Below, in pieces: positions 6,379 to 12,043 of a stretch of 12,136 nt of DNA. The notes under the pieces are model-generated. The model searched no databases, was not told the DNA's origin, and saw nothing but the letters and a program-made list of their open reading frames with translations. Source of the stretch: an uncultured Bacteroidota bacterium (lineage in GTDB: Bacteria; Bacteroidota; Bacteroidia; Bacteroidales; P3); the NCBI GenBank assembly GCA_900546465.1, contig URCX01000049.1:1-12136 (forward strand), read 5' to 3'. Position 1 is the first letter of the stretch. Each line of letters begins with the position of its first letter. Both the position numbers and the translations under genes were made by a program.

Positions 6379-7377
6379 ATGGAGAAAATTTTGCTCATTC
6401 AAACAGCCTCAATCGGAGATGTCATATTGCTTACTTCTCTCATGGAAAAATTGCATGATAAGTTTCCGAATGCAGCAATCGACCTTGTACTTAAATCACC
6501 AAACGAACAACTCTTTGCCAATCACCCTTACATAAGAGATATATGGGTATGGAATAAGAAGAATGGCAAATACCGCAATTTGTTTCAAATCATCTGCGGC
6601 ATAAGGGAGCAAGGTTATGATGTTGTTCTCTGCATTCAACGTTTCTTCTCGGCAGGGTTGATATGCGCTCTTTCGGGTGCAAAGCACAGAATTGGTTTTG
6701 ACAAAAATCCTCTTTCCTTTTTCTTCACCGAAGCCAAGCCTCACAGGATTGAAAAGGGCGTGCATGAAATCGACCGCAACATCTCGTTGCTTTCAGATAT
6801 ATGGTGCGAACGCGCCCCCAAGCCACACCTCTACCCTTCGGCAAAAGACTTTGAGAAAACGGCTGAATACCATCGACAAGCGACCGAATACTACTGCGTT
6901 TCGCCCTGTTCGCTTTGGGAAACCAAGACAATGAGCAAGGAAAAGTGGGTTGAGTTGCTTTCTTTCATGGCAAAGAAAAATACGGAAGCCAAGGTCTTTC
7001 TTCTCGGCAGCAGGGATAATGCTGCACAATGCGAAGACATCATACGTCTTTGCGGAAATAAGAATGCGGAAAACCTTTGCGGAAAACTGTCCCTCTTGGA
7101 GAGTGCCGCACTTATGCAGGGAGCAAAGATGAACTTCGTTTGCGACTCTGCACCTCTGCACCTTTGTTCGGCAGTCGATGCACCCGTAACTGCAATATTT
7201 TGTTCCACCACTCCTGATTTCGGTTTCGGACCATTGAGCAGCGACAGTCTTGTCGTTCAAGCCGAACCCCAACCTGCCTGCAAGCCCTGCGGACTGCACG
7301 GAGCAAAAAAATGCAAAACAGGAACATTCAACTGCTGCACCGACATAAAGATGCAACAAATCTTTGACAGACTGTAA
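6379..7377 (+). CDS. Glycosyltransferase family 9 (heptosyltransferase-like)
   Basis: A GT9 enzyme of the ADP-heptose:LPS heptosyltransferase type (RfaF/WaaF relatives), expected to add a sugar to lipopolysaccharide core at the inner face of the inner membrane. The 332-residue protein has the GT-B layout. The N-terminal acceptor half starts KILLIQTASIGDVILLTSL (GD at 13-14). The linker carries SPCSLWETKTMSKEKW (175-190), the GT9 block normally read as P-G-S-x-W-x-T-K; Cys 177 replaces the usual Gly. The donor half has FVCDSAPLHLCSAVDAPVTA, the D-S/T-G/A-P-x-H-L motif. The C-terminus is cysteine-rich (C301, C304, C312, C319, C320 within CKPCGLHGAKKC...CC), as in many GT9 proteins of this phylum. 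The donor sugar is not shown. No promoter is evident; a terminator ends just before the start. Confidence 0.88.
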   Translation: MEKILLIQTASIGDVILLTSLMEKLHDKFPNAAIDLVLKSPNEQLFANHPYIRDIWVWNKKNGKYRNLFQIICGIREQGYDVVLCIQRFFSAGLICALSGAKHRIGFDKNPLSFFFTEAKPHRIEKGVHEIDRNISLLSDIWCERAPKPHLYPSAKDFEKTAEYHRQATEYYCVSPCSLWETKTMSKEKWVELLSFMAKKNTEAKVFLLGSRDNAAQCEDIIRLCGNKNAENLCGKLSLLESAALMQGAKMNFVCDSAPLHLCSAVDAPVTAIFCSTTPDFGFGPLSSDSLVVQAEPQPACKPCGLHGAKKCKTGTFNCCTDIKMQQIFDRL

Positions 7378-7494
7378 CCCAAAGAAAACAACAGGACAAT
7401 ATACAACACAGCCTGATTAAAAAAATCAGAGATAAAGGAAGCATCGAACACTCGGAACAACTCCGCACAAACAGAGAATTTGTTCGACAACCGC

Positions 7495-7530
7495 TTCGGT
7501 ATAAAGTTTGGTATAAAATTCGGTATAAAC
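7495..7530. repeat. Three tandem copies of a 12-bp unit (TTCGGTATAAAG)
   Basis: TTCGGTATAAAG (7495-7506), TTTGGTATAAAA (7507-7518) and TTCGGTATAAAC (7519-7530) follow without gaps. All share TT-Y-GGTATAAA. The array ends 52 bases before the -33 box of the bcp promoter. Possible roles are repeated binding sites or a slippage-prone spacer. Confidence 0.85.
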
Positions 7531-7582
7531 GAAAAACTTGTACTTATCCTTTCGGGAAGTGATTGCTTTTTGCATGTTGAAG

Positions 7583-7614
7583 TTTGGCTCTGTCGAAATA
7601 CTTTTGTATCTTTG
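7583..7614 (+). promoter_or_regulatory. Bacteroidota promoter for bcp (TTTG-N20-TATCTTTG)
   Basis: TTTG (7583-7586) and TATCTTTG (7607-7614) are 20 bases apart, fitting the -33/-7 consensus. The ATG at 7687 would follow a long leader of about 65 bases. Confidence 0.7.
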
Positions 7615-7686
7615 CTTTTGTGTACAGTTCTTGGCGAAAGAATCTGTTCGATGGACTTAAACAATGAATAAATATATAAAACACTT

Positions 7687-8148
7687 ATGACAGTCGGAGA
7701 CAGAATACCTGAGGTGCTTGGCATAGACCAAGAGGGAAGAGAGATTAAGAGTAGCGACTATCGCGGTCGCAAGATTGTGCTTTACTCCTACCCGAAAGCA
7801 AATACGAGCGGTTGTACGGCAGAGGCTTGTTCGCTTCAATCGCATAAAGAGGAGATTGAAGCTGCGGGTTATGAGATTATAGGGGTGAGCAAAGACAAAC
7901 AGACGCTGCAAAAGAAGTTTGCCGATACTCACGGATTGGAGTTTCCTCTTATTGCAGACACGGAAACGACCTTGCTTCAAGAGCTTGGCTGCTGGGGAGA
8001 GAAAGTTGCATGCGGTCGTCGTACCATCGGTATATTACGAACTACTTATTTGATCAACGAAGAGGGTATTATAGAGAAAATTTTCACTCCCAAGGAAATC
8101 AAAACCAAGGTTCATGCCGAACAAATTCTCGAATACATCAGAAAATAA
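7687..8148 (+). CDS. bcp: Thioredoxin-dependent thiol peroxidase (PrxQ/Bcp peroxiredoxin)
   Basis: Reduces hydrogen peroxide and organic hydroperoxides with a catalytic cysteine, regenerated by thioredoxin; cytoplasmic oxidative-stress defence. The 153-residue length is standard for Bcp. The active site reads YPKANTSGCTAEAC: peroxidatic Cys 43 and resolving Cys 48, five residues apart as in the PrxQ subgroup, with the P-x-x-x-T-x-x-C motif kept (P36, T40, C43). Ser 41 sits where most relatives have Pro (TPGCT). The later blocks IIGVSKDKQTLQKKFADTHGLEFPLIAD and RTTYLINEEGIIEKIF are family-typical. The gene has its own promoter and converges on the alcohol dehydrogenase. The thioredoxin partner is not in the window. 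Confidence 0.93.
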   Translation: MTVGDRIPEVLGIDQEGREIKSSDYRGRKIVLYSYPKANTSGCTAEACSLQSHKEEIEAAGYEIIGVSKDKQTLQKKFADTHGLEFPLIADTETTLLQELGCWGEKVACGRRTIGILRTTYLINEEGIIEKIFTPKEIKTKVHAEQILEYIRK

Positions 8149-8166
8149 CAGGCTTTTGACCGAATG

Positions 8167-8193
8167 AAAAAAATGCGGCGAAACCGCCGCATT
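8167..8193 (-). terminator. Terminator for the alcohol dehydrogenase gene, between convergent genes
   Basis: AATGCGGCG (8172-8180) pairs with CGCCGCATT (8185-8193), 9 bp with a 4-base loop. On the minus strand the stem is followed by a run of seven T (A-run at 8167-8173 on plus), so it is oriented for the minus-strand gene ending at 8231. It is also the only strong hairpin close behind bcp and may stop both transcripts. Confidence 0.85.
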
Positions 8194-8230
8194 CCCAATA
8201 AAAAGAAAAAAAATGAAAACGAAAAAAATA

Positions 8231-9391
8231 CTATCTCTTTACTTTTTCGAGGATTTGCCGAACTTTTTCCGGTGTTACAATTCCCCTTTCCCCTACTCTC
8301 CAAGCTCTTTCTTTGAAACGCTCCACTATTGTGTTTATTGTATCCTCTCCTATTTTGTATTCGCTCAAACGTGTTTTCTTGCCTAAGCTGCGGAAAAAGT
8401 TTTCTGTTTTTTCTATTGCTTGATCTATTGCTTTCTCTTCGTCTTCCGTTGTTATGTTCCACACTCTGCGGGCATACTGCAAGAGTTTGCCGTGTTTTTC
8501 ATTACGCATGACTGCCATAACTCCCGGATGTACTATTGCAAGGGTTTCTCCATGGTCAAGACCGCAAAGAGCTGTCAATTCATGTCCTATCATATGCGTT
8601 GCCCAGTCTTCTTCCACGCCCATGGATATAAATCCGTTCAATCCCATGGTTGCGGTAAGCATATAATTGGCACGGCAGTTGTAAGAAGGGTTGTCTCCCA
8701 TCAATTCCGCCGATTCTTCTATCAAGGTCAGTAGCAGAGCCTCCGCCCAACGATCCATAACTCTTGTATCCAAACATGTGGTAAGGTATTGCTCCAAGGT
8801 GTGAGCGTAAATATCAACAATGCCGTTTGAAATCTGTTTTTTCGGAAGCGAAAGCACTACGTCGGGGTCTAAGATAGAGAACTTAGGAAAGCCTTGCGGG
8901 TTGTGAAATGCAAATTTCTCATGGGTTTTACGGCGTGAAATAACGGCTCCGTTATTCATTTCTGATGCTGTTGCTGGCAGTGTAAGAACAGAAGCAAAGT
9001 CAATGGGTTTCGGCAGTTTGAAACCTTTGTCCGTTATTATGCTCCAAGCATCCGTGCAATCACATTTGGCAGCCGTTGCGATGAATTTCGTCCCGTCAAT
9101 AATGGAACCTCCGCCCACGGCAAGGATAAAATCAATGTTTTTTTCCTTACATATTTGCACTGCTTTCATCAAGGTATCGTAATCCGGATTTGCCTCAATT
9201 CCTCCGAACTCCGTTATATCACGAGCTTTCAAAGCCTGCATTACTTGGTCGTAAACGCCGTTCTTCTTAATGGAGCCGCCGCCGTAGGTCATCAGAATTT
9301 TGGCATCCTTGCTCACAAGCTCCGAGAGCTTGGCTATTTGACCTTTACCGAACACCAAACGTGTCGGATTCATAAACTCGAAATTATTCAT
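8231..9391 (-). CDS. yqhD: Iron-containing alcohol dehydrogenase, YqhD-like (butanol dehydrogenase type)
   Basis: Group III metal-dependent, probably NADPH-linked, alcohol dehydrogenase/aldehyde reductase; cytoplasmic. At 386 residues it is one shorter than the 387 I recall for E. coli YqhD. The nucleotide-binding motifs are YGGGSIKKNGVYDQV (36-50) and AVGGGSIIDGTKF (91-103). The metal ligands D193 (GIVDIYAHTLE), H197, H266 (THMIGHE) and H280 (GLDHGE) all sit one residue before the E. coli positions 194, 198, 267 and 281, so the active site looks intact. Its role is likely to reduce toxic aldehydes or fermentation aldehydes such as butyraldehyde to alcohols; the physiological substrate is not shown. 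The start is ATG 9391. It has a strong terminator, but I find no TAnnTTTG box upstream. Confidence 0.92.
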   Translation of the reverse strand: MNNFEFMNPTRLVFGKGQIAKLSELVSKDAKILMTYGGGSIKKNGVYDQVMQALKARDITEFGGIEANPDYDTLMKAVQICKEKNIDFILAVGGGSIIDGTKFIATAAKCDCTDAWSIITDKGFKLPKPIDFASVLTLPATASEMNNGAVISRRKTHEKFAFHNPQGFPKFSILDPDVVLSLPKKQISNGIVDIYAHTLEQYLTTCLDTRVMDRWAEALLLTLIEESAELMGDNPSYNCRANYMLTATMGLNGFISMGVEEDWATHMIGHELTALCGLDHGETLAIVHPGVMAVMRNEKHGKLLQYARRVWNITTEDEEKAIDQAIEKTENFFRSLGKKTRLSEYKIGEDTINTIVERFKERAWRVGERGIVTPEKVRQILEKVKR

Positions 9392-9430
9392 GTTATTCTG
9401 TTTTTTAGTTTCTGTTTTCTACACCCTGAG

Positions 9431-9475
9431 AACGAAACGGCCTTCCGCTAAATTGTTTTCCCGTTTCGTTTTTTT
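9431..9475 (+). terminator. Terminator-like hairpin oriented on plus strand
   Basis: AACGAAACGG (9431-9440) and CCGTTTCGTT (9461-9470) form a perfect 10-bp stem with a 20-base loop, followed by an uninterrupted T-run to 9475. It is oriented for plus-strand transcription, yet the nearest plus gene (bcp) ended at 8148. On the minus strand it would be a hairpin in the yqhD leader or promoter region. Confidence 0.5.
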
Positions 9476-9630
9476 CTTTCGCCCTTTCGCTTTTGTTCTT
9501 TCGGCAAAAGAATGAAAATCTACGATATGTCCTTATCTTCTTGCAATCCTTATATGTTTTACCTCTCCTGTTTCAGAAATAAAAGAAGTTGTACGAATAC
9601 AACGAATATGAGGCTGAATTGTTGATTGCT

Positions 9631-9798
9631 TTATTCAGATTTTTCCAACCAAGCCATCATTCTCTCAAAACATACTGCCAAAGCTGCGCATAAATGCTTA
9701 GGTTTTGCGTAGTGGGAATACTCTTTTCCTAATTTTAGAGTATGAAATCCGATGTTGCGGTTTAATTGAGTAATAGCATTATTGGATGTTGCGGAGAG
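9631..9798 (-). pseudogene. Possible gene remnant: 55-codon frame without a start codon
   Basis: Reading minus from just after a TAG (9801-9799), 55 codons are open to TAA at 9633-9631. The peptide includes GFHTLKLGKEYSHYAKPKH and ends CFERMMAWLEKSE, a more protein-like composition than a random frame. The only ATG codons are near its end. I do not recognise a family. It could be the decayed C-terminus of a lost gene or chance. Confidence 0.2.
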
Positions 9799-9852
9799 CT
9801 AAAAAAGGAAATGGAGTTTCTCTTTCGGTGTAAGTGGTTTTCGTTTGGTAAT

Positions 9853-9881
9853 AAAAAACGTATCCAAGAACCCTTGGACAC
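9853..9881 (-). terminator. Intrinsic terminator of the HU gene
   Basis: GTATCCAAG (9860-9868) pairs with CTTGGACAC (9873-9881), 9 positions with one wobble or mismatch, around loop AACC. On the minus strand it is followed by six T (A-run at 9853-9858). It lies about 50 bases past the HU stop. Confidence 0.8.
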
Positions 9882-9928
9882 GCCATAGTAAAATTGAAAT
9901 TCAAAACAAAAAAAACGTTTAGTTTCTC

Positions 9929-10201
9929 TTACTCTATTGATTTGGCGATTTCACTTCCTGCTTTGAACTTTAAAACGTTCTTTGCCGGAACTTCTATTTT
10001 TGCTCCCGTACGTGGATTGCGTGCTGTTCTTGCTTCTTTCTTTTGTACTGAGAATGTACCGAAGCCTAAGAAAGCAACTCTTTCGCCTGCTTTCAAATAA
10101 TCGGTTGTAACCTTCAAAAACGCATCGTACGCTTTCACTGCATCACCTTTGGACAAGCCTGATACTTCAGCCATCTTGTCTGCAAATTCTTTCTTTGTCA
10201 T
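9929..10201 (-). CDS. hup: HU family DNA-binding protein
   Basis: A nucleoid-associated protein that binds and bends DNA as a dimer, without strong sequence preference. The 90-residue length and whole pattern match HU: N-terminal helices (MTKKEFADKMAEVSGLSKGD), the GFGTF turn (47-50) and the DNA-binding arm containing R-N-P (61-63) with TGAKIEVPA after it, ending FKAGSEIAKSIE. The start is ATG 10201; the upstream TTG at 10207 would add only two residues and is unlikely. A consensus promoter lies upstream and a strong terminator downstream, so it is probably monocistronic. Bacteroidota usually carry several HU copies; which one this is cannot be said. Confidence 0.95.
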   Translation of the reverse strand: MTKKEFADKMAEVSGLSKGDAVKAYDAFLKVTTDYLKAGERVAFLGFGTFSVQKKEARTARNPRTGAKIEVPAKNVLKFKAGSEIAKSIE

Positions 10202-10231
10202 AATCAATCTGTTTTAATTTGTTAGTGGCTG

Positions 10232-10262
10232 CAAAGCTACGTTTTTTTTCTTTCTCCACAAA
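10232..10262 (-). promoter_or_regulatory. Bacteroidota promoter for the HU gene (TTTG-N19-TAGCTTTG)
   Basis: On the minus strand TTTG (10262-10259) and TAGCTTTG (10239-10232) are 19 bases apart, an exact consensus. The -33 box lies inside the palindrome ACAAAACTTTTGT (10258-10270). Confidence 0.75.
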
Positions 10263-10299
10263 ACTTTTGTACGATTTTTTTTGCCTTTTTATCTGATTT

Positions 10300-11277
10300 T
10301 TACTCCACTGCGTAAAGCGGAGTTGGTATTTTGAAACCGCGAAGGAAAGCATCTGTTTTCATTCTTTTCTTTCCATCTGACTGTATGTCAGTAATTTGTA
10401 TCACACCATCGGCACAATTTACTTCCAATGTGCCTTTGTCTGTTATACTTAAGCGTCCTATGGTATCGGAAGCTATATTTTTTTCATGAAATTCGGCTTC
10501 AAAGAGTTTGAAACGGTGATTTTTACCGTTTTGAGGCTCGTTAAACACCGCAAATGCTGCCGGATACGGGCTTAATCCTCTTATATGATTGATGATTTCT
10601 CTGCCCGAACGATGCCAATGAACGAGCATATCTTCCTTATACAACTTTGGAGCCGTTTTTAGTTCACTTTCGGGTATCTCGTCCTGAGGAAGGAGTTGCG
10701 GATTGTCCGAAAGCAAGGTTGCTATTGTCTGTTTTATCATTTCCGGAGCGGCATACATCATTTCATCATGTAGCTCGCCTGCGGTCATTCTCTCGTTTAT
10801 GGCTATACGTCTGCGGTGTACTATCATACCGCAATCTATCTTGTCATTCAAAAGGAAAGTGCTTATACCGCTTTCTGTTTCTCCGTTCATGATTGCCCTA
10901 TTGATCGGAGCTGCTCCGCGGTATTGTGGAAGCAAAGAGGTGTGCAAGTTGAAGGTTCCGTACTGCGGTATGCGATAAATGCTTTCGGGTATCATTCTAT
11001 AGGCTACAACTATCTGCATATCGGGTGAGAGTTTTTCTATTTCTTCACGAAAATTCTCGTCCTTCAATTTCTCCGGTTGGAAAAGAGGTAAGTTTTGTTG
11101 CAAAGCATACTGTTTGACTGCCGGTTGACTGAGTTTTCTGCCTCTGCCTGCCGGTTTGTCGGGTTGAGTTACCACTGCTATTATGTTATAGCCGCTTTCA
11201 AGGAGTTGTTGCAACTGATGGGCAGCTATTTCCGGTGTTCCGTAAAATATAATCCTTGCCTGCTTGGGATCTATCAT
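10300..11277 (-). CDS. fmt: Methionyl-tRNA formyltransferase
   Basis: Formylates the amino group of initiator Met-tRNA using 10-formyl-tetrahydrofolate, for translation initiation. The 325-residue protein has both domains. The N-terminal formyltransferase fold starts RIIFYGTPEIAAHQL and includes TQPDKPAGRGRK (37-48), with the signature SLLPQYRGAAPI at 114-125. Catalytic Asn 110, His 112 and Asp 148 (in KIDCGMI) match the expected N-x-H and D triad. The C-terminal OB-like domain includes RGLSPYPAAFAVF. The ATG at 11277-11275 overlaps the stop of the upstream ORF (ATGA), suggesting translational coupling. The usual partner def (peptide deformylase) is not in the window. HU lies downstream with its own promoter. 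Confidence 0.96.
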   Translation of the reverse strand: MIDPKQARIIFYGTPEIAAHQLQQLLESGYNIIAVVTQPDKPAGRGRKLSQPAVKQYALQQNLPLFQPEKLKDENFREEIEKLSPDMQIVVAYRMIPESIYRIPQYGTFNLHTSLLPQYRGAAPINRAIMNGETESGISTFLLNDKIDCGMIVHRRRIAINERMTAGELHDEMMYAAPEMIKQTIATLLSDNPQLLPQDEIPESELKTAPKLYKEDMLVHWHRSGREIINHIRGLSPYPAAFAVFNEPQNGKNHRFKLFEAEFHEKNIASDTIGRLSITDKGTLEVNCADGVIQITDIQSDGKKRMKTDAFLRGFKIPTPLYAVE

Positions 11278-11822
11278 AGAGCTGCCATTTTCAATGCCGT
11301 CACGGCTGCTTCCGTTCCTTTATTTCCCAAGGCTCCGCCGCTTCTGTCTTTGGCTTGTTGCAGTGTGTCGGTGGTCAATACGCCGAATATAACGGGTATT
11401 CCTTCACTAAGGCTGACTTTCATTATGCCATGAGCTACGGCTTGGGAGATAAACTCAAAGTGTCTGGTTTCTCCCTGTATTACACAACCGAGGCAGATGA
11501 CTGCATCGAACTTTTTCTTTTCCAAAAGAGTTGAAGCTCCGAATGGTAATTCAAAACTGCCGGGTACGTGTCTTACATATATATCTTTTTCATCGACTCC
11601 GTGTTCCAAAAGCGTTATTCTCTTTTCAAATGCCTCGATCGTGGGATTGTTGATCCTGGTATAGGAAAATCCCATCGCCTTGTTGGCAAAAATCCGCTCC
11701 AGCTCCTCCGCACTCGCATGGCGGAACGCGCTGGACTGATAAACCGGCACCACTGTCGCGCCAAAAGGATTGTCATCCTTCGTTCCGTGCAACAACGATG
11801 TATTGAATCCGTAGGCTGTCAT
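11274..11822 (-). CDS. ribH: Chimeric ORF: O-acetylhomoserine sulfhydrylase N-terminus joined to lumazine synthase (RibH) C-terminus
   Basis: Residues 1-69 (MTAYGFNTSLLHGTKDDNPF, then VPVYQSSAFRHASAEELERI, GFSYTRINNPTIEAFEKRI) are the N-terminus of a Cys/Met-metabolism PLP enzyme, closest to O-acetylhomoserine sulfhydrylase. This part ends far before the PLP lysine. From residue 74 the protein is RibH: VRHVPGSFELP, then CLGCVIQGETRHFEF with the catalytic His region, GVLTTDTLQQAKDRSG and GNKGTEAAVTALKM. RibH is normally about 150-165 residues, and the first 45-50, including part of the substrate site, are missing here. Neither enzyme should work as written. ATG 11822 is chosen because AGGAGAGG lies 5 bases before it; the in-frame ATG at 11840 overlaps that ribosome site. 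The stop overlaps fmt (ATGA). Likely two genomes joined, by assembly or recombination. Confidence 0.85.
   Translation of the reverse strand: MTAYGFNTSLLHGTKDDNPFGATVVPVYQSSAFRHASAEELERIFANKAMGFSYTRINNPTIEAFEKRITLLEHGVDEKDIYVRHVPGSFELPFGASTLLEKKKFDAVICLGCVIQGETRHFEFISQAVAHGIMKVSLSEGIPVIFGVLTTDTLQQAKDRSGGALGNKGTEAAVTALKMAAL
11598..11617. other. Chimera junction inside the RibH-like ORF
   Basis: The codons for T-L-L-E (minus strand, 11615-11604) and the next H-G fit both parents: sulfhydrylases have RITLLE-x-G here and RibH has DTLLEHG. The switch must lie within this short shared stretch. Hand-counted G+C is 96/180 in 11641-11820 against 51/120 in 11461-11580. Confidence 0.7.
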
Positions 11823-11827
11823 TTTAT

Positions 11828-11835
11828 CCTCTCCT
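11828..11835 (-). promoter_or_regulatory. Strong Shine-Dalgarno (AGGAGAGG) setting the start at 11822
   Basis: AGGAGAGG on the minus strand lies 5 bases before ATG 11822. Such a strong site at ideal spacing is not seen before the other genes of this window and decides against the ATG at 11840. Confidence 0.75.
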
Positions 11836-11861
11836 GTCATGATTTTCCAAAACTTGTAAAT

Positions 11862-11890
11862 ATCATATCCCTATTAACATACTTTGTCAA
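11862..11890 (-). promoter_or_regulatory. Sigma-70/sigma-A type promoter (TTGACA-N17-TATGAT)
   Basis: On the minus strand TTGACA (11890-11885) and TATGAT (11867-11862) are separated by exactly 17 bases, one mismatch from the E. coli/B. subtilis housekeeping consensus. A leader of about 33 bases leads to ATG 11822. It is unlike the TAnnTTTG promoters elsewhere in the window. Confidence 0.75.
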
Positions 11891-11940
11891 TAGGTTAATA
11901 TGATTTTGCTTTGATTTTCATAATTAACAGCCTGTTACAT

Positions 11941-11988
11941 AGAAAACCAGGCGAAAAGCTCCTTCGTCAAGGGAACCTTTCGCCCGGT
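11941..11988 (-). terminator. Intrinsic terminator of the partial gene at the right edge
   Basis: On the minus strand ACCGGGCGAAA (11988-11978) pairs with TTTCGCCTGGT (11956-11946), 11 pairs with one G-U. An inner CCTT-GACG-AAGG hairpin sits inside, and TTTTCT follows. It lies about 55 bases past the stop at 12044. Confidence 0.75.
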
Positions 11989-12043
11989 GTGATCTGTCTA
12001 TTTTACAAAATTTTATTTATACTCTCATTATCTGGAAATGTCA

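Larger units (their letters stand above)
7378..7686. other. Intergenic stretch before bcp with a tandem repeat and promoter
   Basis: No gene is seen in these 309 bases. A weak hairpin CTGATT (7413-7418) / AATCAG (7424-7429) lies near the GT9 stop, without a clear U-tail. A 12-bp tandem repeat (7495-7530) and the bcp promoter (7583-7614) follow. Short frames across the repeat simply read its period (Gly-Ile-Lys-Phe or Phe-Ile-Pro-Asn) and are not taken as genes. Confidence 0.6.
9392..9928. other. Gene-poor stretch between yqhD start and HU end
   Basis: These 537 bases contain no convincing gene. They hold a hairpin with a plus-strand T-run (9431-9475), small inverted repeats (9490-9510; 9588-9603 with a CGAA loop), a 55-codon minus frame without a proper start (9631-9798) that may be a remnant, and the HU terminator (9853-9881). 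The yqhD promoter must lie near 9392-9450 or upstream but does not match the local consensus. Confidence 0.55.

Noticed and set aside
6793..7359. 188-codon open frame on the minus strand
   Set aside because: It lies wholly inside the GT9 gene, has no recognisable domain and an improbable cysteine-rich composition; it is a shadow frame.
7495..7530. CRISPR-like direct repeats
   Set aside because: The 12-bp units abut without spacers and there are no cas genes.
7257..7724. 155-codon minus-strand frame with Phe-Ile-Pro-Asn repeats
   Set aside because: The repeat is only the 12-bp tandem array read as codons, and the frame overlaps the GT9 end and the bcp promoter and start.
10205..10207. TTG start for HU
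   Set aside because: ATG 10201 gives the standard 90-residue HU beginning MTKKEF.
11274..11822. Genuine bifunctional sulfhydrylase-RibH enzyme
   Set aside because: The N-terminal part stops long before the PLP lysine and the RibH part lacks its first strand and substrate-site residues, so neither activity could be complete.
11838..11840. Upstream ATG of the chimeric ORF
   Set aside because: It overlaps the Shine-Dalgarno AGGAGAGG, and the family N-terminus (MTAYGFNT) begins at 11822.
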